DNA of 64,000 nt, taken from Streptomyces aureocirculatus. GTDB lineage: Bacteria; Actinomycetota; Actinomycetes; Streptomycetales; Streptomycetaceae. Positions 7,267 to 16,812 of the stretch are shown in pieces; positions within the stretch are counted from its first letter, which is position 1, and every line of letters begins with the position of its first letter. The stretch covers positions 136,721 to 200,720 of the forward strand of contig NZ_JOAP01000004.1 in NCBI RefSeq assembly GCF_000720475.1, in the 5' to 3' direction. A program made the translations under genes and the position numbers. Under the pieces are notes generated by a model. That model was given only the letters and a program-made list of their open reading frames with translations, ran no database searches and was not told the DNA's origin.

Positions 7267-8793
7267 GTGATTGCCGTTCGCAGGCACGGGCGACATTTAC
7301 GCGTCACGCGCTCCTCCCGTGCCTCCTGTGCGAGATGTCGGCAATCCGTATCGGAGCATGACTCCCGGCACCGGGACGAGAGGCTGTTGCGGGCGGCGTT
7401 CATCATTTCCAGCAGTGGGGACTGGATATTCCGGTTCGCCTTACCCGTCCTCGTGCTCCAGCTCACCGGATCGGCCGCATCGGCTGCACTGACCTATGCA
7501 GTCGAATTCGTGCCGTTCGTAGTCATAGGCCTGTTCAGCGGAGTCGTCGCCGACCGGGCCGACCGGCGGAAACTGATGATGGCGTGCGATGTGGTCTCCG
7601 CGGCGATCGTCGCCGGGATCGGCGTGCTGTGTCTCCTCGATCCGCCGGCGGTCCTGGTGATCGTGGCCGCTTTCCTGCTGGGGTGCGTGCGGCCGTTCTC
7701 GTTCCCCGCGTTCCAGGGATTCATCACCGAGCGCGTCGCCAAGGACCGGCGGGCCACGATGAACGCCTGGGTCCAGGGCGCGGACGGCACCCTCGGCATG
7801 CTGGGCCCGGTCGCCGGTGTCGCGGTCGTCACGCTCCTCGGGCCGACCGCGGCGAGCTTCGTGAACGCGGCGTCGTTCACCGTGTCCGCCCTGCTGATCG
7901 GCGCCACCGCCGTCCTCGCGGCAGGGCCGCGGCTGCGGACGTCGATCCGCACCGCGTGCCGCTCGCTCCTCCCGGACTCCGTCGCGGCGCTGCGCATGCT
8001 GCGCGCCGAGCGGGCCCTGTGGTGGGCCACGATCCTGCTGACCCTGGCCAACTTCACGTTTCCCGCCGCCGCGGCCAATCTCGTCTACATCGTGGCGGGG
8101 CCCGACGGGCACGTCCCGGCCTCGCTCGCGGTGATCGCCGCCGCACAGGGACTCGGCGCAGCGCTCGGCGCCGCCGCTTCGCCCGTGCTGCTGCGGAGGT
8201 TCGCCCCGGGCACGCTGATGGCGGCGGCCATGGCCGTGAAGGCCCTGGCCCTGACGCTGCCCGCACTTCAGCCGGGCGTCGGGACGCTGACCCTGTGCTG
8301 GTTCGTCGTGGGCGTGACGACCTCCACGTTCATCGTGCCCTGGCGGACCTATCGGCAGGGAGCGGTCGATCCGGAATTCCTCGGCCGGGTGGTGGGGCTG
8401 CAGCGGGCCATCCCCTTTTCCGCCGTTCCGGTCAGTTCCCTGCTCGGGAGCTGGCTGGTCGTCGAATTCGGGGTCACCACGCTGTTCACGGCCATCGCGG
8501 CCGTCCAGGTGCTCGTCTGGCTCGGTACCCGCTTCTCCCCGCTGGGGAGAGCCGACGACGCCGACAACACGGCTGGATCCGGAACAGCGGAATCCAGAGC
8601 GACGGAACCCGACGCGTCGAAATCCGGCACGGCGGAATCCCGCGCCGTCGACTCCAGAGCTGTGGAGTCCAGAGCCGTGGAATCCAGAGCCGTGGAATCC
8701 AGAGCCGTGGAATCCGGCGCAGCACAATCCAGTGCGCCAGGACCCGATGTCGCCCGGCCCCCGGGAATGCCGATCGCACAGCGGATCTCATAA
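7267..8793 (+). CDS. MFS transporter (likely exporter of the cluster product), TTA-containing
   Basis: About 12 hydrophobic helices run from residue 40 to 430, with GDWIFRFALPVLVLQLTG in helix 1 and the MFS loop 2-3 signature VVADRADRRKLMMACD. Transporters of this type export small molecules by proton antiport; at the head of the cluster it probably exports or gives self-resistance to the product. GTG 7267 is preceded by AAGGGAGGG. Codon 59 (7441-7443) is TTA, the leucine codon read only by bldA tRNA in Streptomyces, suggesting developmental control. The hydrophilic C-terminal tail (about residues 435-500) is a run of near-identical ESRAV units made by a 15-base tandem repeat at about 8640-8712. 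Confidence 0.88.
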   Translation: MIAVRRHGRHLRVTRSSRASCARCRQSVSEHDSRHRDERLLRAAFIISSSGDWIFRFALPVLVLQLTGSAASAALTYAVEFVPFVVIGLFSGVVADRADRRKLMMACDVVSAAIVAGIGVLCLLDPPAVLVIVAAFLLGCVRPFSFPAFQGFITERVAKDRRATMNAWVQGADGTLGMLGPVAGVAVVTLLGPTAASFVNAASFTVSALLIGATAVLAAGPRLRTSIRTACRSLLPDSVAALRMLRAERALWWATILLTLANFTFPAAAANLVYIVAGPDGHVPASLAVIAAAQGLGAALGAAASPVLLRRFAPGTLMAAAMAVKALALTLPALQPGVGTLTLCWFVVGVTTSTFIVPWRTYRQGAVDPEFLGRVVGLQRAIPFSAVPVSSLLGSWLVVEFGVTTLFTAIAAVQVLVWLGTRFSPLGRADDADNTAGSGTAESRATEPDASKSGTAESRAVDSRAVESRAVESRAVESRAVESGAAQSSAPGPDVARPPGMPIAQRIS

Positions 8794-8905
8794 GCAGCCC
8801 TTGAGCGGCCCGATCTGCACTCCGTGCAGGCAGATCGCGCCGAAAACCTATGCACGTCCACTCCGTCATTGTTCGCCGTTATCAGTCACGGAAAGGTGTG
8901 AGTTG

Positions 8906-9706
8906 ATGCCATTATTTTTCGAGGGAAACGGAACGGTGTCGGCACAGCGGGAGCACTTCGCGGAGTCCGGCTATCTCGTCCTGCCAGGTCTGCTCCCCGA
9001 ATCGCTGCTCGACCGGCTGGTGCCGGAGGTGGACCTCTGGGTGGACGACGGACTGCGGTCCCGGTCGATCGCCGCCTGCCTGGACCCCGGCCCCGACGAC
9101 GACCCGCCACCCGTCATGGAGCTTGAGCTGCCCGCACACGGCGAACTCCTCACCCACGAGCCGCTGTTGCAGGTCATCGCGGACCTCATGGGCGCCCCGT
9201 TCGTCTTCCACCACCTGCACAGCGACCGGCACAACCCCGGGGCCCCCGGCAAGCCATGGCACCACGACCACGAACCCAACGACCGCGACGACCCCGGCCT
9301 GGTGATGGTGCACGCACTGCACTACCTCGGCGGTCTCGACGGCACGGTCGGCAGCCTCACCGTGGTGCCCGGCTCCCACCACAGCCCCTGGAGCAAGTCC
9401 GCGCTCGCCCACCTCGACACCTCCGAACTGCCCGGCGAAGTGGTCATCGACGCGTTGCCGCCCGGCTCCACGGTGCTCATCAACTCCGCCCTGCTGCACG
9501 CCCGCAGACCCACCGCGAGCCCGCCCGGCACCCTGCCCCGCTACTTCGTCGACGCGTCGTACTGCCAGACGGGGGCACGCTGGCGGCCCGTGAAGCCGTA
9601 CTGGCGGCACATGCTCGCCGCCGCCCGCGACCTCGACCTCGGCGGCGGGCGCTGGCCGGAGCTGTTCGCGGAACGGCACTTCACCGAGTACGCCCGGCCG
9701 GCGTGA
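8906..9706 (+). CDS. phytanoyl-CoA dioxygenase (PhyH) family Fe(II)/2-oxoglutarate oxygenase
   Basis: A 266-residue non-haem iron oxygenase. The iron ligands are visible as the HxD pair in KPWHHDHEPN (about residues 118-123) and a distal His in ALLHARRPTAS, followed by an Arg suited to binding 2-oxoglutarate. Family members hydroxylate unactivated carbons in many natural-product pathways; here the substrate is probably the amino acid on or released from the NRPS. ATG 8906 has GAAAGG nine bases upstream. Codon 3 (8912-8914) is TTA, so translation probably depends on the bldA tRNA. The next gene starts 15 bases after its stop. Confidence 0.85.
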   Translation: MPLFFEGNGTVSAQREHFAESGYLVLPGLLPESLLDRLVPEVDLWVDDGLRSRSIAACLDPGPDDDPPPVMELELPAHGELLTHEPLLQVIADLMGAPFVFHHLHSDRHNPGAPGKPWHHDHEPNDRDDPGLVMVHALHYLGGLDGTVGSLTVVPGSHHSPWSKSALAHLDTSELPGEVVIDALPPGSTVLINSALLHARRPTASPPGTLPRYFVDASYCQTGARWRPVKPYWRHMLAAARDLDLGGGRWPELFAERHFTEYARPA

Positions 9707-9721
9707 GAGAGGACAGCGCGC

Positions 9722-10315
9722 ATGCAGATCATCGGCCCCGCCACCTTCGACGAGGTACACGCCCACTTCCACCGGGACCACCCCGTCGCACGCGACCACG
9801 ACGTCAACACCAACGCGGACGCGGACAGCGCACTGCTCCTGGCCGACACGGCCTTCCGCACCTGGTCGACGGTACGGCTGTCGCGCGCCGACGTCCGCTC
9901 GGTGCTGCTGCCCTGGCACATCGGCTGCGGCGGCGGACGCGAACTCGTGCCGCCCACCGGCCTCACGGTCGGTGAGACGGCGGACCTCCTGCGCGCGCAC
10001 GAACCGGAGTTCGCGGCGGCCAACCCGGTGTGCACCGCCAAGCTCACCCTGTTCCGCACCCACCCGCTCTCCTCCATCTACCTCACCACCCGCCCCATCC
10101 CCCACGACCACTACGCGGGCCTGCCCACCGACGAAGGCCTGGTCCACCTCGACGGCCTGCACCGCCTGCTCGCCTGGGAGCTTGCCGGACGCCTGTCGCC
10201 ACGCGAGGAACTCACCGCCTACATCGCCGGTGACCTCACCTTCCTCACCCTCCTCACCTCGGCCGCCACGAGTGACAGCGCACCGAACGCCACCACCGGA
10301 GGTCCACGCCCATGA
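9722..10315 (+). CDS. uncharacterised biosynthetic-cluster protein with ParB/Srx-like HLDGLHR motif
   Basis: A 197-residue cytoplasmic protein without signal or membrane segments. I do not recognise a characterised family. The segment LVHLDGLHRLLAWELAG (about residues 140-156) resembles the DGxHRxxA core of ParB/sulfiredoxin-fold proteins, some of which are kinases or nucleotide-binding enzymes, but the similarity is short. A TWSTVRLSRADVRSVLLPWHIG segment and a Cys near residue 81 are other recognisable points. It is clearly part of the operon: 15 bases after the oxygenase and overlapping the NRPS start by ATGA. Confidence 0.7.
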   Translation: MQIIGPATFDEVHAHFHRDHPVARDHDVNTNADADSALLLADTAFRTWSTVRLSRADVRSVLLPWHIGCGGGRELVPPTGLTVGETADLLRAHEPEFAAANPVCTAKLTLFRTHPLSSIYLTTRPIPHDHYAGLPTDEGLVHLDGLHRLLAWELAGRLSPREELTAYIAGDLTFLTLLTSAATSDSAPNATTGGPRP

Positions 10316-13300
10316 CGCGAGCGATGCGCTCCCCCGCCTCGCCGTCCGACGCCCCGCAGCCCGGACCGCTGCGGGCCACACCTCCCGAACAGCCCCGGAC
10401 GACCCTGCCCGACCTGCTCCTGCGCAACGCCCGCGACCACCCGGACCGGCCCGCCCTCAGCGACGGGACCCGTACCCTCGACCACCGCGGGCTCGACGCC
10501 GCCACCGCGCACATCGCGGCCCGCCTCACCGGCCTCGGCGCCGTGCGCGGCGACCGGGTGGCGCTGCTCGGCCCCCGGGACGCCCGTATGTGCGCGCTGC
10601 TGCACGGCGTGCTCCGCGCGGGAGCCACCGCCGTCCTGGTCGACCCGGAGTGGAGCCCACGCGATGTCCACCGGCGCCTGGCCGCCGTCAAGGTGCGCCA
10701 CGTCCTCAGCACCGCCGCGCACCTGCGTGCGCCCGAGCCGTACGACACCGAGTACGTGGACGTCGACGTGCTGCCCGCGAGCACGCGGGGCGAACCTGCC
10801 GCCGCGCCCCCCTGCGCCCCTGACGACCTCGCGTATCTGTCCTTCACCTCCGGGTCCAGCGGGGAGCCCAAGGCCGTCGCGGTCACCCACGCCAACGCGG
10901 TGCACTACGCGCTCGCCCTGCGCGAGAGGCTCGGCCTCACCGACGCCGACGCGCCGTGCGTCGCCCATGTCACCACCCTTGCCGCCGACCTCGGGCACAC
11001 CGCGTGGCTGCTCGCCCTCGCGACCGCGGGCTCGGTGCACGTCGTGCCCGACGCGCGGACGCGCGACCCGGAGGCGTTTTGGGCGTCGCTGCGCGAGGCC
11101 GGGGTCGGCGTGCTCAAGACGACGCCCTCGCATCTGACGGCCCTGCTCGCGGGACGGCCGTCGGACGCGCCCGCCCTCGACACCGTCCTGCTCGGCGGGG
11201 AAGCCCTGCCCCGGTCGCTGGCCGCGGGCCTGCTCGCCGACGGAGTGACCTCCCGGATCGCCAACCACTACGGGCCGACCGAGACCACCGTCGGCGCCAC
11301 CTGCTTCCTCGCCGCCACCGTGGCCGAGCTGCCCGCCGACGAGCCCACCGTGCCCATCGGAACCGCGATCGGCGACGTCGAACTGCGGCTCGCGCCCGAG
11401 ACCGGGGAGGGCGAGCTGTACATCGGCGGCCAGGGCGTGAGCGCCGGGTACTACGGCCGCCCGTACGAGACCGCGCGCCGCTTCGTGGCCCACGAGGGGC
11501 GGCGGATGTACCGCACGGGTGACGTGTGCCGGCGCAGGCCTGACGGCAACCTCGTGTTCGTCGGGCGCTCGGACCGCCAGGTCAAGGTCCGGGGCTTCCG
11601 CGTCGACCCCGCCGAGATCGAGCGGGCCATCGAGGAGTTCCCCGGCGTCGGCCAAGGCGCGGTGATCGTGCGCGCCACCCCGGCGGGCAGTCAGCTCCTG
11701 GCCGCCGTGCGTCTCGCCGCCGGGTGCGAGGAGGAGCAGACGCTCGCCGCGCTCCGCACCCATCTGCACGACCGGCTACCCGGCTACTCCGTGCCGCAGC
11801 CGGTCCTCGCCCTTCCGGAGTTCCCCTTCGGCGCCAACGGCAAGCTCGACCGCGTGCGCCTGAGCGGCATCGTGTCCGGTCTCATCGAGTCCCGGGCCCG
11901 CACCGCACGCCCCGAGCCGTCCACGCCGCAGTCGCCCGCCGACCGTACCGCCGCCTCCCTCGCGCACGCCGTGTGCGAGCTGTGGGCGGACGCCCTCGGC
12001 CTGCCCGTGGTGGACCCGCACGCCGACGTGCTGAGCCTCGGCGGCGACTCGATCCTCGCCATGCGCACCATTGCCTTCCTGCGCCGCCGCGGTCACCGCG
12101 TCGCGTTCGAGGACTTCTACGAGCATCCGACGCCCACGCGCCTCGCGGCCGTCGCCGCGTCGTCACGGCGGCGTCCCCAGCCGCGTACGGGAACGACGGC
12201 CGCCGAGCCGCACCATCTGGCGCCCGCCCAGCGGTGGCTGTTCCGGCAGCCCGTCGACGAGCCGCGGCACTGGAACCAATCGGTACTGCTTCGGTGCCGT
12301 GCGCGCGTGGACGCGGGTGCCCTGGCACGGGCGGTCGAGGCCGTCCTGCACCGGCACACCGCGCTGCGCAGGCCCATCGGCCCCGGCGGTCTCGGCCCGC
12401 TGCGGGCCGCGGGCGACCTGGACGCGGTGAGCCACTCGCGGGTGCGCGCGGAGGAGCCGCCGGCCGAGGCGGTCGGCGCGGTCTGTACCGAGCTGCACCG
12501 CTCCCTGGACCCGGAGGCCGGGCGGCTGCTGCGGGTGCATCTGTTCGCGGGCGGGCCGGGTGTCGACGACCGGATCGCGCTGATCGCCCATCACCTCGTG
12601 GTGGACGGCCTCTCCTGGCGCATCCTCCTCGACGACCTCGCCGCCGCCTACCGCGCCGAGTCGGCGGGGCGCCGGGCCGAACTCCCGCCGACCGCCGACT
12701 TCTACGCCTGGGCCGCGACCGCGCCCCGGGCCGGGGCCGCCCGACCGGCGGTCGCGCCCCGGCTCCCGGTGGACGACGCCACCTCGGGCACCGAACCCGC
12801 CACCCTCGTCTGGAGCCTCGACGAGCAGGCAACAAGCCGCCTCGTCGGGCGCCACGGCCGCGCACAGGGCCTCGAAGCCCTGCTGCTCGGCGCGTTCGCC
12901 GACGCCACCCTCGCCTGGAGCGGCCGGCGCGGCCTCGGCGTGGAAGTGGAGACCCACGGCCGCGGGACCGACGGCGCGGACGGGCAGTACCTGGACACGG
13001 TGGGCTGGTTCACCGCCGTCAAGTGGCTGGCCGTCGCAGCCGTCGACGGCAGCCGGGACGTGGCAGCCGTCGAGGACCTCGTACGCCGTGCCCCCCAGTT
13101 GCCCATGGACGTCGAAGGGGCACGCCCCGAGGCGGCGTTCAACTTCCTCGGCACGTTCCGGCTGCCCGACGAGCCGTCCCTCGACTGGACGGTGGCCGAC
13201 GAGCAGGCGGGGGCGGCCCGCTGCCACACCGGGGACTCCCTCTACCGGCTGCGGCTCACCGCCCGGATCGTCGACGGCCGCCTCGTGACGGACCTGGTGT

Positions 13301-14550
13301 ACGCCTGGCCCCGGCTCTCGCACGACAGCGCGGAGCGGATCGTCGGCGCGTTCTCCCGGGCGGTCGCCGCCGCCGCGGACGCCGAACCGCCCCCGTACGT
13401 GCGGGCGCCGGTGTCCACCTCGGGGCAGTTGCTGCACACCGGTGCCACGCCCCCGCGGGGCCGCTGGAGCGTGGTGCGCGAGCCGGTCTCCGTGCTCCTG
13501 ACCGGGGCGACCGGCTACCTGGGCGGGCATGTGCTCGACGAACTGGCCGGGCGTGGCGCGCACGTGACCTGCCTGGTGCGCGGGTCCGGTGACGCCGAGG
13601 CGGCCCGCCGCCTCGGGGGCGCGGACGTGGTGGCCGGAGACATCACCGCGGAGGGCCTCGGCCTGTCCCCCGCGGGGCTCGCCCGGGCCCGTGAGGCGCA
13701 GGTGGTCGTGCACGCCGCCGCCGACGTACGCCTCGTCGCCTCGCCGGCCGAGCTGGAGGACACCAACCACACCGCGGTGCGGCGGCTGCTCCACTGGGTC
13801 GACACCCACGCCCCCGGTGCCCGCTTCCACCACATCTCCACGCTGGCCGTCTCGGGCGAGGTGGAGGGGCCCGCGCGCCGCTTCAGCGAGGCCGACCTGC
13901 GCATCGGACAGGGCTTCCGCACCCCGTACGAGAAGGCGAAGTTCCACGCCGAGGAGACCGTGCGCGCCTGGGCCGCCGCGGGACGCCACGCCAGTGTGCA
14001 CCGCAGCGGCCACATCGCGGCGCACAGCCTGACCGGGGCGTTCCAGCGCAATGTCGCGGACAACCGGATCTACCAGACCGTGCGCGGCTACATCCTCGCC
14101 GGGGCCGCGCCCAGCCGGCCCGCGACCACGTTCGAGTTCTCCCACGTGGACACGGTGGCGGCGGGGATCGCCGCGCTCGCGATCCATCCGTACGCGGCGC
14201 CCGGCGTCTACCACGTCGAGTCGCCGCACACCGTCGCCCACGACGACCTCGTGGCGTGGATGGCCCGGCACGGCTACCCGGTCCGGCTCACGGACGACGC
14301 CACGTTCGCCGCGGCCCTTGCCCGCGCGGAGCGGCACCACCCGACCGTGGCCCGGCTCGCCTCGACCTGGTCGCAGCTCGGCGACCGCAATGTCGTCGTC
14401 GACAGCGCGTGGACCCAGTCCGTGCTCGACCGGCTCGGGGTGCGCTTCACCGAACCGACCGCCGAGTGGTGGTCGGCCGCGCTGTCGTGGGCCGCCGACC
14501 AGGGCTTTTTGCCGCACAGATCCCCGGTGCCCGCCGACCCCGCGCACTGA
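10312..14550 (+). CDS. single-module NRPS: adenylation - carrier - epimerisation - thioester reductase
   Basis: A 1412-residue enzyme activating one amino acid, epimerising it to the D form and releasing it by reduction. Domains: A (about 28-535; A3 core LSFTSGSSGEPKA, A7 YRTGDV, A10 NGKLDR); PCP (LSLGGDSIL, about 573-582); E (HHLVVDGLSW near 759 and the E-specific VGWFTAVKWL near 896); reductase (TGATGYLGGHV near 1063; Tyr-x-x-x-Lys in TPYEKAKFHAE near 1203). No condensation or thioesterase domain is present. The A4/A5 specificity region is unusual: TTLAADLGHTAW replaces the normal FDxSxxE stretch, so the Asp that usually contacts the amino group is Ala with the next residue Asp. The substrate is therefore not predictable. 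Release should give an aldehyde or alcohol. Confidence 0.9.
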   Translation: MTRAMRSPASPSDAPQPGPLRATPPEQPRTTLPDLLLRNARDHPDRPALSDGTRTLDHRGLDAATAHIAARLTGLGAVRGDRVALLGPRDARMCALLHGVLRAGATAVLVDPEWSPRDVHRRLAAVKVRHVLSTAAHLRAPEPYDTEYVDVDVLPASTRGEPAAAPPCAPDDLAYLSFTSGSSGEPKAVAVTHANAVHYALALRERLGLTDADAPCVAHVTTLAADLGHTAWLLALATAGSVHVVPDARTRDPEAFWASLREAGVGVLKTTPSHLTALLAGRPSDAPALDTVLLGGEALPRSLAAGLLADGVTSRIANHYGPTETTVGATCFLAATVAELPADEPTVPIGTAIGDVELRLAPETGEGELYIGGQGVSAGYYGRPYETARRFVAHEGRRMYRTGDVCRRRPDGNLVFVGRSDRQVKVRGFRVDPAEIERAIEEFPGVGQGAVIVRATPAGSQLLAAVRLAAGCEEEQTLAALRTHLHDRLPGYSVPQPVLALPEFPFGANGKLDRVRLSGIVSGLIESRARTARPEPSTPQSPADRTAASLAHAVCELWADALGLPVVDPHADVLSLGGDSILAMRTIAFLRRRGHRVAFEDFYEHPTPTRLAAVAASSRRRPQPRTGTTAAEPHHLAPAQRWLFRQPVDEPRHWNQSVLLRCRARVDAGALARAVEAVLHRHTALRRPIGPGGLGPLRAAGDLDAVSHSRVRAEEPPAEAVGAVCTELHRSLDPEAGRLLRVHLFAGGPGVDDRIALIAHHLVVDGLSWRILLDDLAAAYRAESAGRRAELPPTADFYAWAATAPRAGAARPAVAPRLPVDDATSGTEPATLVWSLDEQATSRLVGRHGRAQGLEALLLGAFADATLAWSGRRGLGVEVETHGRGTDGADGQYLDTVGWFTAVKWLAVAAVDGSRDVAAVEDLVRRAPQLPMDVEGARPEAAFNFLGTFRLPDEPSLDWTVADEQAGAARCHTGDSLYRLRLTARIVDGRLVTDLVYAWPRLSHDSAERIVGAFSRAVAAAADAEPPPYVRAPVSTSGQLLHTGATPPRGRWSVVREPVSVLLTGATGYLGGHVLDELAGRGAHVTCLVRGSGDAEAARRLGGADVVAGDITAEGLGLSPAGLARAREAQVVVHAAADVRLVASPAELEDTNHTAVRRLLHWVDTHAPGARFHHISTLAVSGEVEGPARRFSEADLRIGQGFRTPYEKAKFHAEETVRAWAAAGRHASVHRSGHIAAHSLTGAFQRNVADNRIYQTVRGYILAGAAPSRPATTFEFSHVDTVAAGIAALAIHPYAAPGVYHVESPHTVAHDDLVAWMARHGYPVRLTDDATFAAALARAERHHPTVARLASTWSQLGDRNVVVDSAWTQSVLDRLGVRFTEPTAEWWSAALSWAADQGFLPHRSPVPADPAH

Positions 14551-14657
14551 CCGCTCCCCCGGCCTCCGGCCTCCGGCGTCCGCCGACCCGGACGCCGCCC
14601 AGTCCGACCCGGCCCCGCCACGCGCGGGCAGCCGACAATTCCCTAGGAAGTGACGCG

Positions 14658-15914
14658 ATGCCCCAGCTTTCCCCGGTGCTCCAGCAGGCCACACCCGTGG
14701 TCGCCACCCGCGGCGAGGGGATGTACCTGTACGACGCCGACGACCGGCGCTATCTCGACTTCACCGCCGGCGTCGGCGTGACCAACACCGGCCACTGCCA
14801 TCCCCGGGTGGTCGAGGCGGTGCGGCAGCAGGCGGGGCAGTTGATCCACGGCCAGTACACGACCGTGCTGCACGACCGGCTGCTCGCCCTGACCGAGCGC
14901 CTGGGCGACGTGCTGCCGGAAGGACTTGACGCGCTGTTCTACCTCAACTCCGGCAGCGAGGCGGTGGAGGCAGCCCTGCGGCTCGCCCGGCAGGCCACGG
15001 GCCGGCAGAACGTGATCGTGTTCGACGGCTCCTTCCACGGGCGCACCATGGGGGCGGCGGCGCTGAGCACGGCGGGCATCCGCTTCCGCGCCGGGATCGG
15101 CCCGCTGATGCCGGGCGTCGCGGTGGCGCCGTTCCCGCACGCCTTCGCTCTCGGGCTGAGCGAGGAGGCCGCCGTCGAGCACGCCCTTCGCGGCCTCGAC
15201 CACGTCCTGGCCACCGTCAGCGCGCCCGCCGAGACCGCGGCGATGTTCGTCGAACCCGTCCTGGGTGAGGGCGGTTACGTGCCAGCGCCGCCGGGCTTCC
15301 TCGCGGGGCTGCGGGAGCGTGCGGACCGGCACGGGATCCTCCTCGTGCTGGACGAGATCCAGACCGGCTTCGGCCGCACCGGGCGGTTCTGGGCCCACCA
15401 GCACTCCCCCGGTGTCACACCGGACGTGCTGATCACCGCCAAGGGCCTGGCCAGCGGCTTCCCGCTGTCGGCGATCGCCGCGCCCGCCGAGCTGATGGGC
15501 CGCGCCTGGCCGGGCTCGCAGGGCGGGACCTACGGCGGCAACGCCGTGGCGTGCGCCGCGGCTCTCGCCACCCTCGACGTCATCCAGGACGAGGGCCTGG
15601 TGGACAACGCCGCCGAGCAGGGCCGCCGCCTCGCGGACGGCCTGCGCAAGACCGCCGCCGACGTCCCGGCCGTCGCCGACGTACGCGGTACGGGCCTGAT
15701 GCTGGCCAGCGAGTTCCGCCGCCCCGACGGCTCCCCGGACGCCGATCTCGCCCGGAAGGTGCAACGCGCCGCCGCCGAACAGGGATTGCTGCTGCTGACC
15801 TGCGGGGTGCACGGCAACGTCGTGCGGATGATCCCGGCGCTCGTCGTCACCGCCGAGCAGATCGACGACGCCCTCTCGCTGTGGTCCGCCGCCGTCGCCA
15901 CGGCGATCCGGTGA
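14658..15914 (+). CDS. class III PLP-dependent aminotransferase
   Basis: A 418-residue fold-type I aminotransferase of the acetylornithine / 4-aminobutyrate / lysine-6-aminotransferase group. Signatures: GVGVTNTGHCHPRVVEAV near the N-terminus, LNSGSEAVEAALRLAR, VLDEIQTGFGRTG, and the Schiff-base Lys in LITAKGLASG (about residue 262). In this operon it may aminate the aldehyde released by the NRPS reductase domain to an amine, or supply an unusual diamino precursor. ATG 14658 follows AGGAAG with good spacing. It begins 107 bases after the NRPS. Confidence 0.9.
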   Translation: MPQLSPVLQQATPVVATRGEGMYLYDADDRRYLDFTAGVGVTNTGHCHPRVVEAVRQQAGQLIHGQYTTVLHDRLLALTERLGDVLPEGLDALFYLNSGSEAVEAALRLARQATGRQNVIVFDGSFHGRTMGAAALSTAGIRFRAGIGPLMPGVAVAPFPHAFALGLSEEAAVEHALRGLDHVLATVSAPAETAAMFVEPVLGEGGYVPAPPGFLAGLRERADRHGILLVLDEIQTGFGRTGRFWAHQHSPGVTPDVLITAKGLASGFPLSAIAAPAELMGRAWPGSQGGTYGGNAVACAAALATLDVIQDEGLVDNAAEQGRRLADGLRKTAADVPAVADVRGTGLMLASEFRRPDGSPDADLARKVQRAAAEQGLLLLTCGVHGNVVRMIPALVVTAEQIDDALSLWSAAVATAIR

Positions 15915-15972
15915 GGGACCGGTGCAGGACCGCCCCCATTTCCGTACGCCTCAAGAAGGGACCGAACACGCC

Positions 15973-16812
15973 ATGACGGGAACCACGATCGACGACATCG
16001 GCTGGACCAGCGAGTACCTGGAGTCCGCACGCGACGTCTGGTCGCTGTCGGTCACCGACGACGACCGGCGGCTGCTGTGGGCGGACGCCCTCGCCGGGCG
16101 CTGGGGCGCGGGCGGGGCCCCGTACACGTCCGTGCGCTCCTTCATCGGCAGCAGCCTCGACGCCGTCGGGTTCGTGAACGTACGCAACGTCATGTCCCCC
16201 GACGCCTCCGACGCCGACCTCATCACCGGCCTGTCCTTCGTCCTGGACGAGATCGGCGGGGCCATACCGCAGAACGCCCAGGGCGACCTGTGGACCATCC
16301 TGCGCGACCGCGACGGTGACGGGGCCACCGAACTCGGCTTCCACTGCGACACCTGCGACCTGCTCGTCCTGCTGTGTCTGCGGCCCGCCGCGGACGGCGG
16401 CGGCATGACGAAGCTGGCCAGCGCACGGCACGTGTACGACATCATCGAACGGGAACGCCCGGACGTCCTCACCCTGTTGCAGGAGGAGTGGCGGTTCGAC
16501 CGCACCGGCCGCGCGGGCCAGCAGATCGTCACCACCCCCATCCTGTTCACCCAGGACGACGGGACGGTCGGCTGTTACTACCAGACCCGTACGGTACGGG
16601 CGTCCGCGCAGCTCGACGCCCGGCAGTTGGACGCCCTCGACTACCTGGACGAGGTCCTCTACCGGCCGGAGATCGCCTTCGGGCTCCAGCTCGGCGCGGG
16701 GGATCTGCTGATGATCCGCAACAGCCGCGTGCTGCACGGGCGTTCCCCGTACGTGGACGTCCCCGGGCCACAGGCCCGCCGGATCCTGCGCGCCTGGATG
16801 AACGAGCGATGA
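15973..16812 (+). CDS. TauD/clavaminate-synthase-like Fe(II)/2-oxoglutarate dioxygenase
   Basis: A 279-residue member of the TauD/TfdA fold, distinct from the PhyH-type oxygenase earlier in the cluster. The metal-binding HxD is in LGFHCDTCDLLVLL (His about 124, Asp about 126); the distal His is in SRVLHGRSPY and the 2-oxoglutarate-binding Arg is in RRILRAW. Relatives in antibiotic clusters hydroxylate the beta or gamma carbon of free or carrier-bound amino acids. ATG 15973 is 58 bases after the aminotransferase stop. The stop overlaps the SDR start (ATGA), showing translational coupling. Confidence 0.85.
   Translation: MTGTTIDDIGWTSEYLESARDVWSLSVTDDDRRLLWADALAGRWGAGGAPYTSVRSFIGSSLDAVGFVNVRNVMSPDASDADLITGLSFVLDEIGGAIPQNAQGDLWTILRDRDGDGATELGFHCDTCDLLVLLCLRPAADGGGMTKLASARHVYDIIERERPDVLTLLQEEWRFDRTGRAGQQIVTTPILFTQDDGTVGCYYQTRTVRASAQLDARQLDALDYLDEVLYRPEIAFGLQLGAGDLLMIRNSRVLHGRSPYVDVPGPQARRILRAWMNER

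Noticed and set aside
12163..14694. 843-residue minus-strand open frame opposite the NRPS
   Set aside because: High-GC antisense shadow; amino acid composition is Gly/Arg/Val-rich without motifs.
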